Made by a program: the position numbers and the translations under genes | Part shown: in pieces, positions 44,341 to 53,994 of the stretch | How positions within the stretch are numbered: the stretch's first letter is position 1 | Layout: each line of letters begins with the position of its first letter | Source of the DNA: Urechis unicinctus | Lineage: Eukaryota; Annelida; Polychaeta; Xenopneusta; Urechidae | NCBI GenBank assembly: GCA_034190875.2 | Contig: CM067350.1 | Span: 20,647,855 to 20,711,854 of the forward strand | DNA: 64,000 bases | Direction of reading: 5' to 3' | The notes under the pieces: model-generated | What the model was told of the DNA's origin: nothing | What the model saw: the letters and a program-made list of their open reading frames with translations, nothing else | Databases searched by the model: none

Positions 44341-44358
44341 TGGCTGACGAGGATGTGT
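44341..44358 (+). promoter_or_regulatory. Putative primer-binding site
   Basis: TGGCTGACGAGGATGTGT starts 3 nt after the LTR end. It begins with TGG, the complement of the tRNA CCA tail, as expected for minus-strand priming. I cannot name the tRNA with confidence. Gypsy copy 2 has lost this site. Confidence 0.5.
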
Positions 44359-44487
44359 GCTATTCTTTGCTAAAGTACCCGCTACCATTTCCCACGGATG
44401 TTGGACGCTGTCATCGCCTAGGTGAGCCCAGGATCGCCGATGATCCCAGCAGCAACGGTACCGTAGCAACTTCCCACTCATTTCAAA

Positions 44488-46587
44488 ATGGAGGACCATG
44501 TCAATCTGTCGCTGCCCCCATTCAACCCAGAGCCGCACGACTCGTGTGCGACACGCTGGGACCGCTGGCTGAAAAGATTTAACAACTTCGTTGTGGCCAA
44601 AAATATCACAGACGACAACCGAAAACAGGCCATGTTACTGCACTACGGGGGAGAAGAGGTATTTGAGATTCATGAAGCACTGTCCGTCAAGGGTCAAACG
44701 ATCGACTCGTATACAAGCCTCACCGCGAAACTCACAGAATATTTTGCGCCAAAGCGAAATGCCGAGTACGAGGTATACCTGTTCCGACAGACGACACAAC
44801 AGACTGGTGAGACGCTCGACAAATTCTATGCGCGATTACTGCAAATGTCGAAAAATTGTGACTTTACTGATGCTGCCCGCGAGATAAAGTCTCAGATTAT
44901 CCAGAAGTGTGTTTTATCGAAAATTCGCGATAAGGGACTTCGTGAACCAAATCTATTGCTGTCCGACCTGCTACAGTATGGCCGTACACTCGAAGCGACC
45001 ATGACCCAAGTGAAGTCCATGGGTGGATCGACGGAACACTCCAAGGCTACGCCTGTTGTTCACCGTGTCGATGCTTGTCCCGGATTGTTCAAGCAACGTT
45101 TCAACAATCCGAAACCACATAAACGTGTGCCAAACCAGCCGTCTACGTCAACGGGCCAAGCCAAGACTTGCTGTCCTGGTTGTGGCAATGCAAAGGGTCA
45201 CATGAATCGAGCCAAGCATTGCCCTGCTTGGGGTAAGCAGTGCGGGAAATGCAGCAATTACAACCATTTCGCATCAGTGTGCCGTGGAGGTGCACCAGCC
45301 CCGCAGCGTCAATCACCTGCCGCTAACGCTCACGCCCGTACTCACTTTGTGCAAGATGCGTCAGCAGTTCTGGATAGTTCCGAGTACGCTGTGTTCACTG
45401 TCCAGTCTCGCTCACCGCGAGGTCCTTATGTGTGCGAGATCAAACTCAATGGTTTTCCGACCCATATGGAGATAGACACTGGTGCCGCGCTCAGTCTCGT
45501 AAGTGCTCAGCAATACGATCGATTACCCCGTTCGGTACCACTCGACACAAGCAACCTACCAAACCTGAAGACATATTCAGGCGACGTGATCCAGCCATTG
45601 GGACGTTGTGTTGTGCATGTCGAACATGAAGGCCAGAATTATGATCTCCCTTTACTTGTCGTCCCCGGCGATGGTCCAAACTTGCTTGGGAGAGATTGGC
45701 TGCAGTGTGTTAGGCTTAACTGGCCTCACCTCCACCGTGTAGAGGCTGCGCCATTCGGCAGTCTTCCTAAACTCTACCCGCAGTTGTTCTCAAATAAACT
45801 TGGTTGTGTGAAAAACGTCTCCGCGAAACTTGTCGTGGATGAGAATGCAACACCGCGATGCTACAAGCCGCGCCCCGTTCCCTACGCGCTCCAAGCGAAG
45901 GTCGAAGCGGAGTTGGAACGTCTTCAGTCCGAAGGAGTCATCCGTCCTTTTGAATTTGCCGACTGGGCTGCGCCCATCGTTCCGGTGCTGAAGTCAAACG
46001 GTGACATCAGAATTTGTGGTGACTACAAGCTCACTGTGAACGCCGCCACGAAAGTCGACAAATATCCGATTCCGAACATCAAAGACTTGTACGCGAAACT
46101 TGCTGGTGGTAAATACTACTCGAAACTCGACTTGAGTCACGCTTATCAACAGGTTCCACTTGATGAGGGATCCCAGAGACTCACCACCATCACTACCTCA
46201 AAAGGTCTATTTGCTTATACGCGTCTGTGCTATGGTGTCTCGTCGGCTCCGGGAATCTTTCAGAGGATAATGGAGCAGGTTCTTCAAGGGATGCCGATGG
46301 TAGCCGTCTACCTAGACGATATCCTGGTGTCAGGCAATACGTACGAGGAAGCTCGCCGCAATCTCCATGTAGTGCTGCAGAAGCTTCAGGATGCTGGTCT
46401 CACGCTAAAATTGGAAAAATGCCAAAGCGATATCACCGACAGCCAGCGCCCGTATTCAGCGTTGGGCCCTGATTTTAGCAAACTACCGCTACCACTTACG
46501 CTATCGCCCTGGTTCCCAGATAGCCAACGCAGACGGTCTCAGCAGACTACCCGTCAATACTGGTTTGACGTCCGTGCCAGTCCCTGA
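44488..46587 (+). CDS. Gypsy copy 1 gag-protease-reverse transcriptase
   Basis: A 699-codon open frame starts at ATG 44488 (AAAATGG context), 150 bp after the LTR. Residues ~1-220 are a gag capsid-like region. Residues 228-268 hold two zinc-knuckle-like motifs; the second is canonical, CGKCSNYNHFASVC. The aspartic protease active site is DTGA at residues 330-333, with LLGRDWL further on. Reverse transcriptase runs from about 472 with the YLDD catalytic box at 608-611. The frame reaches KLEKCQ (about 647) and then leaves the family pattern: the next ~50 residues are out-of-frame sequence from the end of RNase H. The frame thus ends prematurely at 46587 because the thumb and RNase H are deleted. 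Gag, protease and most of the palm look intact; as read it could not make a complete cDNA unless RNase H were supplied in trans. Confidence 0.85.
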   Translation: MEDHVNLSLPPFNPEPHDSCATRWDRWLKRFNNFVVAKNITDDNRKQAMLLHYGGEEVFEIHEALSVKGQTIDSYTSLTAKLTEYFAPKRNAEYEVYLFRQTTQQTGETLDKFYARLLQMSKNCDFTDAAREIKSQIIQKCVLSKIRDKGLREPNLLLSDLLQYGRTLEATMTQVKSMGGSTEHSKATPVVHRVDACPGLFKQRFNNPKPHKRVPNQPSTSTGQAKTCCPGCGNAKGHMNRAKHCPAWGKQCGKCSNYNHFASVCRGGAPAPQRQSPAANAHARTHFVQDASAVLDSSEYAVFTVQSRSPRGPYVCEIKLNGFPTHMEIDTGAALSLVSAQQYDRLPRSVPLDTSNLPNLKTYSGDVIQPLGRCVVHVEHEGQNYDLPLLVVPGDGPNLLGRDWLQCVRLNWPHLHRVEAAPFGSLPKLYPQLFSNKLGCVKNVSAKLVVDENATPRCYKPRPVPYALQAKVEAELERLQSEGVIRPFEFADWAAPIVPVLKSNGDIRICGDYKLTVNAATKVDKYPIPNIKDLYAKLAGGKYYSKLDLSHAYQQVPLDEGSQRLTTITTSKGLFAYTRLCYGVSSAPGIFQRIMEQVLQGMPMVAVYLDDILVSGNTYEEARRNLHVVLQKLQDAGLTLKLEKCQSDITDSQRPYSALGPDFSKLPLPLTLSPWFPDSQRRRSQQTTRQYWFDVRASP

Positions 46588-48006
46588 AGAGACAATTCTA
46601 GCCCTCTCAAGTCTCGACAACACTCCAGTTACGGCAAAACTGGTGGCTCAGTGGGTTGCCAAGGACCCCATACTCTCGCTTGTGGCCAAGTACTTGCGCG
46701 AAGGGTGGCCATCTGCCGCAGGAGAAGAGTTAGCGCCGTATTTTCATCGAAGAAATGAACTTTCAATCGAGCAAGGATGCATTTTGTGGGGATCCCGTGT
46801 CGTTATCCCACCCCCAGGCAGAGACACTATTCTTGCCGATCTCCATGAAACACACCCCGGAATAGTCCGGATGAAATCCCTTGCCAGAAGCTATATCTGG
46901 TGGCCCGGGATGGACAAAGAAATGAAGCTACCGTACGTTCGTGTCACTCTTGTCAGCAACAAGCTGTCAGCCCACCGAAAGGTAACCTACACCCTTGGGA
47001 GTGGCCGGGAAGGCCCTGGCACCGCCTCCACATTGACTACGCTGGGCCCGTGGAAGGCAAGATGCTGCTAGTAATCGTGGATGCACACAGCAAGTTCGTT
47101 GAGTGTCATATCGTGCCCTCTGCAAACTCCGCGAACACCATCATCAAGCTACTACAGACGTTTGCTACCCACGGTCTTCCTGCACAACTGGTCAGCGATA
47201 ATGGTACGCCCTTCACCAGCGAAGAATTTGCCCAGTTCTGCAGGAACAATGGCATAAAGCACATCCGCAGTGCGCCATACCATCCCGCCAGCAACGGTTT
47301 AGCAGAACGTGCAGTCCAAACCGTCAAGAACGGCTTGAGGAAAACAGTCGGTCCCAATCTCGAGACTCGCTTGTACCGTTTCCTCGCAACATATCGTCTC
47401 ACACCCCAGACAACTACTGGTGAATCACCCGCAGAGCTACTGCTTAAACGACGCCCGAGGTCTCGGCTTGACCTTCTGTGTCCTGACGTCCAAGGAAAGG
47501 TACTTGCCAAGCAAGCTAGTGGTCTCCGTGATCACGGCGATGAACGCTCGTTCATCTGTGGCGACGCTGTCTGGTCAATGAACTTTGCTGGCACCCCTAA
47601 ATGGTTACCAGGCGTGTTAGAGACTCAAACAGGCCCTGTTTCGTTCACGGTACGTCTGTCAGATGGACGCCTATGGAAGCGACACATCGATCACTTGCGT
47701 CAGCGACTGCCGCATGAGCCGCAACCCGAGCCGCTTGATACTGACGAACCAGTTGTTCAACTGCCGCTGCCGCGACCGGACGCCATAGGTCGACACATTG
47801 TTACAGAATCGTCTGCGAGCCGAGTTCCCGCAAACGCCAAGTCAGTTTCGCCTCCAGCTGCCCTAACGCCTCAACGGAACGTTAGCAATTCGGCAACACC
47901 ACCGCCATCTGAACATACCAGACCACCCGATGCTCGTATCACCACCACACCCCGCGAATCGACATCAGCCGCAACTCCCCCTACGACGATCATCACGTGT
48001 GATTAA
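46427..48006 (+). pseudogene. Gypsy copy 1 RNase H tail and integrase, frameshifted
   Basis: In the +1 frame relative to gag-RT, codons from about 46427 give the conserved end of RNase H (RIQRWALILANY, then RYRPGSQIANADGLSRLP), followed by the linker and the integrase zinc-binding part. At about 46922 one base is missing compared with copy 2, which shifts the frame. The catalytic core continues in the original frame (46900-48006): D at residue 46 (HIDYAGP), D at 100 (SDNGTPF) and E at 136 (NGLAERAV). The GPY/F-like module (TGPVSF) follows. The C-terminus ends TIITCD because of an additional C in a C-run; copy 2 ends with the more family-like RRSSRV...PLG. The protein could not be made in one piece from this copy as read. 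Confidence 0.8.
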
Positions 48007-48136
48007 ACCACCCGCTAGGTTAAACCTGTGAAATACTGTACAGGGTGTACGCCGAACGCTGCCCTTCTGTGTCTGTACTTTCTGAATTATAAAGACATTT
48101 TATGATTCGCCCCGCTCTAAGCTAAATGGGGAGGAA
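48007..48136 (+). promoter_or_regulatory. 3' untranslated region and polypurine tract, copy 1
   Basis: A short non-coding stretch after the integrase stop ends in AAATGGGGAGGAA (48124-48136), directly before the TG of the next LTR. A purine-rich tract at this place is the plus-strand primer site in LTR elements. The identical tract precedes the third LTR stub at 51677-51689. Confidence 0.7.
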
Positions 48137-48252
48137 TGTGGTGTATTTGTGTTTCGTATGCTGTTTGCAGATTGCACTTGTAAATCTCACTTTCACGCAT
48201 GCGCCCCGCGCTCACGTGTTGTTGACTGCCTCCATTTTGAATTAAAGTTTAG
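48137..48252 (+). repeat. Middle LTR, truncated at 116 bp
   Basis: It corresponds base for base in length to 44174-44289, then jumps at TTTAG|CACAG to the sequence at 44607 of copy 1. The last ~48 bp of the LTR, the primer-binding site and the first ~40 gag codons are therefore missing here. It serves as the 3' LTR of copy 1 and the 5' LTR of copy 2. Confidence 0.85.
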
Positions 48253-50138
48253 CACAGACGACAACCGAAAACAGGCCATGTTACTGCACTACGGGGGAGA
48301 AGAGGTATTTGAGATTCATGAAGCACTGTCCGAGGGTTAAACGATCGACTCGTATACAAGCCTCACCGCGAAACTCCAGAATATTTTGCGCCAAAGCGAA
48401 ATGCCGAGTACGAGGATACCTGTTCCGACAGACGACACAACAGACTGGTGAGACGCTCGACAAGGATGCGCGATTACTGCAAATGTCGAAAAATTGTGAC
48501 TTTACTGATGCTGCCCGCGAGATAAAGTCTCAGTTATCCAGAAGTGTGTTTTATCGAAAATTCGCGATAAGGACTTCGTGAACCAAATCTATTGCTGTCC
48601 GACCTGCTACAGTATGGCCGTACACTCGAAGCGACCATGACCCAAGTGAAGTCCATGGGTGGATCGACCCACTGCCAGGCTACGCCTGTTATTGTGTCGA
48701 TGCTTGTCTCGGATTGTTCAAGCAACGTTTCAACAATCCGAAACCACATAAACGTGTGCCAAACCAGCCGTCTACGTCAACGGGCCAAGCCAAGACTTGC
48801 TGTCCTGGTTGTGGCAATGCAAAGGGTCACATGAATCGAGCCAAGCATTGCCCTGCCTTGGGGTAAGCAGTGCGGGAAATGCAGCAATTACAACCATTTC
48901 GCATCAGTGTGCCGTGGAGGTGCACCAGCCCCGCAGCGTCAATCACCTGCCGCTAACGCTCACGCCCGTACTCCTTTGTGCAAGATGCGTCAGCAGTTCT
49001 GGATAGTTCCGAGTACGCTGTGTTCACTGTCCAGTCTCGCTCACCGCGAGGTCCTTATGTGTGCGAGATCAAACTCAATGGTTTTCCGACCCATATGGAG
49101 ATAGACACTGGTGCCGCGCTCAGTCTCGTAAGTGCTCAGCAATACGATCGATTACCCCGTTCGGTACCACTCGACACACTCAACCTACCAAACCTGAAGA
49201 CATATTCAGGCGACGTGATCCAGCCATTGGGACGTTGTGTTGTGCATGTCGAACATGAAGGCCAGAATTATGATCTCCCTTTACTTGTCGTCCCCGGCGA
49301 TGGTCCAAACTTGCTTGGGAGAGATTGGCTGCAGTGTGTTAGGCTTAACTGGCCTCACCTCCACCGTGTAGAGGCTGCGCCATTCGGCAGTCTTCCTAAA
49401 CTCTACCCGCAGTTGTTCTCAAATAAACTTGGTTGTGTGAAAAACGCTCCGCGAAACTTGTCGTGGATGAGAATGCAACACCGCGATGCTACAAGCCGCG
49501 CCCCGTTCCCTACGCGCTCCAGCGAAGGTCGAAGCGGAGTTGGAACGTCTTCAGTCCGAAGGAGTCATCCGTCCTTTTGAATTTGCCGACTGGGCTGCGC
49601 CCATCGTTCCGGTGCTGAAGTCAAACGGTGACATCAGAATTTGTGGTGACTACAAGCTCACTGTGAACGCCGCCACGAAAGTCGACAAATATCCGATTCC
49701 GAACATCAAAGACTTGTACGCGAAACTTGCTGGTGTAAATACTACTCGAAACTCGACTTGAGTCACGCTTATCAACAGGTTCCACTTGATGAGGGATCCC
49801 AGAGACTCACCACCATCACTACCTCAAAAGGTCTATTGACCTATCGTCTGTGCTATGGTGTCTCGTCGGCTCCGGGAATCTTTCAGAGGATAATGGAGCA
49901 CTTCTTCAAGGGCAAGTCTACCTAGACGATCTCCGTGTCAGGCACGGCGATGAACGCCGCAATCTCCATGTAGTGCTGCAGAAGCGACGTCTGCTAAAAT
50001 TGGTCAATGAACGATATTGCCAGCGCCCGTATTCAGCGTTGGGCCCTGATTTTTAAACTACCGCTACCACTTACGCTATCGCCCTGGTTCCCAGATAGCC
50101 AACGCAGACGGTCTCAGCAGACTACCCGTCAATACTGG
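48253..50138 (+). pseudogene. Gypsy copy 2 gag-protease-RT, multiply frameshifted
   Basis: The DNA follows copy 1 closely but with many 1-3 base losses and some scrambled short stretches, so no frame longer than 200 codons remains. Recognisable pieces are gag (from DDNRKQAM), the zinc knuckles near 48800-48920, the protease DTG at 49104-49112 in the 200-codon frame 48978-49580, and the start of reverse transcriptase. The codons for YLDD are still present at 49919-49930, but the flanking sequence is reduced and altered. The RNase H loss seen in copy 1 is present at the corresponding place (about 50005). The start of gag is absent because of the 317-bp loss at 48252/48253. It cannot make a functional protein as read. 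Confidence 0.8.
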
Positions 50139-50218
50139 TTTGACGTCCGTGCCAGTCCCTGAAGAGACAATTCTAGCCCTCTCAAGTCTCGACAACACTC
50201 CAGTTACGGCAAAAACTG

Positions 50219-51598
50219 GTGGCTCAGTGGGTTGCCAAGGACCCCATACTCTCGCTTGTGGCCAAGTACTTGCGCGAAGGGTGGCCATCTGCCGCAGGAG
50301 AAGAGTTAGCGCCGTATTTTCATCGAAGAAATGAACTTTCAATCGAGCAAGGATGCATTTTGTGGGGATCCCGTGTCGTTATCCCACCCCCAGGCAGAGA
50401 CACTATTCTTGCCGATCTCCATGAAACACACCCCGGAATAGTCCGGATGAAATCCCTTGCCAGAAGCTATATCTGGTGGCCCGGGATGGACAAAGAAATC
50501 GAAACTACCGTACGTTCGTGTCACTCTTGTCAGCAACAAGCTGTCAGCCCACCGAAAGGTAACCTACACCCTTGGGAGTGGCCGGGAAGGCCCTGGCACC
50601 GCCTCCATATTGACTACGCTGGGCCCGTGGAAGGCAAGATGCTGCTAGTAATCGTGGATGCACACAGCAAGTTCGTTGAGTGTCATATCGTGCCCTCTGC
50701 AAACTCCGCGAACACCATCATCAAGCTACTACAGACGTTTGCTACCCACGGTCTTCCTGCACAACTGGTCAGCGATAATGGTACGCCCTTCACCAGCGAA
50801 GAATTTGCTCAGTTCTGCAGGAACAATGGCATAAAGCACATCCGCAGTGCGCCATACCATCCCGCCAGCAACGGTTTAGCAGAACGTGCAGTCCAAACCG
50901 TCAAGAACGGCTTGAGGAAAACAGTCGGTCCCAATCTCGAGACTCGCTTGTACCGTTTCCTCGCAACATATCGTCTCACACCCCAGACAACTACTGGTGA
51001 ATCACCCGCAGAGCTACTGCTTAAACGACGCCCGAGGTCTCGGCTTGACCTTCTGTGTCCTGACGTCCAAGGAAAGGTACTTGCCAAGCAAGCTAGTGGT
51101 CTCCGTGATCACGGCGATGAACGCTCGTTCATCTGTGGCGACGCTGTCTGGTCAATGAACTTTGCAGGCACCCCTAAATGGTTACCAGGCGTGTTAGAGA
51201 CTCAAACAGGCCCTGTTTCGTTCACGGTACGACTGTCAGATGGACGCCTATGGAAGCGACACATCGATCACTTGCGTCAGAGACTGCCGCATGAGCCGCA
51301 ACCCGAGCCATTTGATACTGACGAACCAGTTGTTCAACTGCCGCTGCCGCGACCGGACGCCATAGGTAGACACATTGTTACAGAATCGTCTGCGAGCCGA
51401 GTTCCCGCAAACGCCAAGTCAGTTTCGCCTCCAGCTGCCCTAACGCCTCAACGGAACGTTAGCAATTCGGCAACACCACCGCCATCTGAACATACCAGAC
51501 CACCCGATACTCGTATCACCACCACACCCCGCAAATCGACATCAGCCGCAACTCCCCTACGACGATCATCACGTGTGATTAACCACCCGCTAGGTTAA
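50219..51598 (+). CDS. Gypsy copy 2 integrase, uninterrupted 459-codon frame
   Basis: This frame starts inside the linker after RNase H (the first codon is GTG; no ATG start is implied, as pol is normally part of a polyprotein). The zinc-binding N-domain has H68, H71, C101 and C104. The catalytic core has D132, D186 and E222, with exactly 35 residues between the last two, as in the D,D35E integrases. WLPG then TGPVSF marks the GPY/F-like module, and the C-terminal tail is rich in Pro, Ser and Thr and ends with RRSSRVINHPLG. Integrase would insert the element cDNA into the host genome in the nucleus. All expected residues are present, in contrast to the broken gag-RT half of the same copy. Without its upstream partners the frame is probably not expressed as an active enzyme. 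Confidence 0.85.
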   Translation: MAQWVAKDPILSLVAKYLREGWPSAAGEELAPYFHRRNELSIEQGCILWGSRVVIPPPGRDTILADLHETHPGIVRMKSLARSYIWWPGMDKEIETTVRSCHSCQQQAVSPPKGNLHPWEWPGRPWHRLHIDYAGPVEGKMLLVIVDAHSKFVECHIVPSANSANTIIKLLQTFATHGLPAQLVSDNGTPFTSEEFAQFCRNNGIKHIRSAPYHPASNGLAERAVQTVKNGLRKTVGPNLETRLYRFLATYRLTPQTTTGESPAELLLKRRPRSRLDLLCPDVQGKVLAKQASGLRDHGDERSFICGDAVWSMNFAGTPKWLPGVLETQTGPVSFTVRLSDGRLWKRHIDHLRQRLPHEPQPEPFDTDEPVVQLPLPRPDAIGRHIVTESSASRVPANAKSVSPPAALTPQRNVSNSATPPPSEHTRPPDTRITTTPRKSTSAATPLRRSSRVINHPLG

Positions 51599-51676
51599 AT
51601 TATAAATACTGTACAGGGTTACGCGAACGCTGCCCTTCTGTGTCTGTACTTTCTGTAAAGACATTTTATACTAACT

Positions 51677-51689
51677 AAATGGGGAGGAA
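51677..51689 (+). promoter_or_regulatory. Polypurine tract of Gypsy copy 2
   Basis: AAATGGGGAGGAA, identical to the tract before the middle LTR, directly precedes the TG of the third LTR stub. Confidence 0.7.
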
Positions 51690-51707
51690 TGTGGTGTATT
51701 TGTGTTT
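51690..51707 (+). repeat. Third LTR, only an 18-bp stub
   Basis: TGTGGTGTATTTGTGTTT equals the first 18 bp of the other LTRs. The next ~20 bp can be aligned to the LTR only with several small gaps, so the true break may lie anywhere from 51707 to about 51727. LINE sequence follows. Confidence 0.65.
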
Positions 51708-51710
51708 GTA

Positions 51711-52393
51711 TCTTTATGCACTTGTCTAAGGCGCTCCGACAATGTAAATCATTAGTTGCTGTTCAAAAAGCTCATCAACCATGGTATACCATTGAGCTTA
51801 GTCAGAATTTTAATGTTTTGGTATCAAAAACAGTTAATCTGAGTGAAGTGGGATGGTGTATCGTCTCGATATTTTACTGTATCAATTGGCGTTTGACAAG
51901 GTGGAATTTTATCCCCTAATTTATCTCATGTGTATGTCGATGATCTTTCAAATCATGCATCGGCTGTTATATTGATGATATTTTTACTAACCATGGATTT
52001 AATGCGGACGATCTATGGCTGATGTAACCTTGAGGAAATGGATTGCAAAAATGTCTTGACCTTTGTTCTCGATTCGGAGCTCAACATGATGAAGTGTTCA
52101 ATCCATCCAAATCCGTTTGCATTGTGTCTCAACCAAAGACCCGTTAACTGTTCTGTTCATAAGTATCGTCGAATGATATACAATTGCAGTATGTTGAAAA
52201 AATGGAAATATTTAGGTCTTATGGTAAATGCAAACAGTGTCGCAAGATTTCAAGCATATGTCGGAATATCGCATTTATGAAGTGGATAGAGCTGTCCAAT
52301 AACTTATTAATACAATCTTCGAATGATTGTTCTATAGTTGGGTCTGGTGCCATATGGACCCATTGGTACCGTATTTTATATGCACCGCATTGA
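51711..52393 (+). pseudogene. LINE reverse transcriptase remnant, 3' part
   Basis: After the Gypsy stub, plus-strand frames give SKA, then (shifted by one) DNVNH and LLFKKLINHGIP, then VYVDDLS, MDCKNVL, CSIHPNP, and finally MLKKWKYLGLMVNAN with QCRKISSICRN in another frame. This is the block order of a non-LTR reverse transcriptase after the point where the 5' part (43909-44173) stops: D-x-S-K-A-F-D-x-V-N-H, Y-x-D-D-L, and the K-Y-L-G box. Several stops and frameshifts show long decay. The end is indistinct, at about 52393. Together with the 5' part it proves that the Gypsy pair landed inside a LINE. Confidence 0.75.
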
Positions 52394-52690
52394 ACGCTTA
52401 CTTAATGCATGTCTTGTATACTCTGTGACTGAAATCAACTATAATTATTATATCGAATAGCTTTAATACATATGTTGTGTACTCCATGCTTTTTTTTATT
52501 AATTACAGCATTGATAGATATAATACTTATTTCAGAGAGAGAAGAAAAACATAAAGCCCTTATAAAATCACCGTTTATTTCATACACCGACAACAAATAT
52601 AATCATGTAAATAGACACAATCACTCTCTATATTTCTGTTTGATCAAAAAGTAAACAGTCCTGAGAAAAGTCCTATATATCAATTTAAGT
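52394..52690. other. AT-rich spacer, nothing recognised
   Basis: AT-rich DNA following the LINE remnant; it may include a worn LINE 3' end, but no motif supports this. Confidence 0.45.
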
Positions 52691-52724
52691 AAAGACCACT
52701 AACTTAACAGTCCCATATAGTTCC

Positions 52725-53036
52725 ATATGACCGCACGGTAATGGTACTAGACCGGAACCCTGGGGTTCGAAACGTTGGCGATTATATATACGCCCCAATG
52801 ACGCAACAAAATGGCCGTATTGAATAATACGGGGCCTACCTGTGTCTGAAAGTAGTGCATGTTCAACTGTTGGCCACGAGCTGCACGGGGCCCCTACGGG
52901 GCCAACAATCGTCACACAATCGTAAGGCCCCGCAAAGGGGAAACGCTGCACGCCGTGCTGCTGGGGCTCGCAGGGTTTAGGCCCGTATGGGGCGCATAGG
53001 GAGCCTGTAAACAGCCCGTCAGTCTCTTGAGACCTA
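52725..53036. other. GC-rich block abutting the duplication
   Basis: About 310 bp with clearly higher GC than everything nearby and several short palindromic words (GGCCCCTACGGGGCC and similar). It ends exactly where duplication copy 2 begins. A minus-strand frame of 118 codons (52685-53041) is open across it, but high GC by itself lowers stop frequency and I see no protein family in it. It could be part of a transposable element or a foreign insert. No terminal repeat or target duplication was found. Confidence 0.5.
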
Positions 53037-53745
53037 GGCATCAGTATCTGAAATATTCGTGTTCATTTTTTTTGTGGCGAAGGTGATTAGTGCAGGTTAA
53101 TCAATTTTTTGATTAACTATTTTCTCACATCTCAAAGGCTAAACGTGATGTACTTTCGCGAAGCAAGTCAATTCATCTATCTTTTTCATTGACAAACATT
53201 CAGGTTATTGACACGATTCATTCGTAGAAATACACGATCGTCTTCCATAATGGTCAGCCATGTTCAATGTAATTGATTCAGCAAACGAACGATGTACTCA
53301 TATCTAATCATATTTGTATTGTGAGAACATCTTATCTCAAACTTTTATACTCTAAACACAACAATCACAACCTTAAAACTTTAATTAGCCCAGGTATTCT
53401 ACTTGTGTAGTAGTAAGTCTATTGATTGAGAGACAATTGCATAGCTGATCTCTCGAAGCGATGAACTGGTATCAATAAAAGAACGACGCAGGGTGCTGTT
53501 GGTTGACTGGGGCTAAGCGGCTGGCAATGGCGCTGCGCCCGCATGTAGTGGCGTCTGGCGTTGGGGATTTCCATTTTGGCTGCTGGAAAAAAGTGGTGCC
53601 TTGTGTGAGGTTGCCAAAGGTAGTCATAAAGAATTGTAGCCTCTTATAAAGGTCACAAGATATATTGTCAGTGTGCTAACAAGCCGTCACTCTCCCGTTT
53701 GAGCAGTGGACAGCCGCGAACGGTGTAGACACCTTTACCTATGGT

Positions 53746-53773
53746 CACGTTAGTTTACCAGCAAACTAACGTG
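53746..53773. repeat. Perfect 11-bp hairpin in duplication copy 2
   Basis: Stems at 53746-53756 and 53763-53773 with the same 6-nt loop as the copy 1 hairpin; no base has changed. Confidence 0.8.
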
Positions 53774-53994
53774 GCGGAGTCGGGCCCGTTGGAAGATAGA
53801 AGCTCACCCAAAGTGAGCAGGGAGCAAAAAAATCTAAATCTTGTTTAAGCATAATTTAACGTGTAGTATAGATAAGTGGTGGTGTGCCACAACCGCCATT
53901 TTCTATACTACTCAAACAGAAATAAATCAAAGATGTGTAGTTGTTGCAAAGGACCCGGAGTTCTTCTATCAGATCTTGAAAGCCGGCGAATATC

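Larger units (their letters stand above)
44174..51707 (+). mobile_element. Two tandem Ty3/Gypsy elements sharing an LTR
   Basis: The order is LTR (44174-44337), internal region 1, LTR (48137-48252, partial), internal region 2, and an LTR stub (from 51690). Both internal regions encode gag, protease, reverse transcriptase and integrase in the Gypsy order. Both have the same internal loss of the reverse transcriptase end and most of RNase H. The pair is inserted in the plus orientation into a LINE of the same orientation. Neither copy can be autonomous as read. LTRs of about 164 bp are short, as in the Mag-like branch of Gypsy elements; this placement is tentative. Confidence 0.85.

Noticed and set aside
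52764..52773. GGTTCGAAAC resembling a tRNA or SINE B box
   Set aside because: No matching A box at the right distance and no cloverleaf could be drawn.
52685..53041. 118-codon minus-strand frame over the GC-rich block
   Set aside because: Open because the block is GC-rich; no domain recognised and no upstream context. The block itself is kept as a finding.
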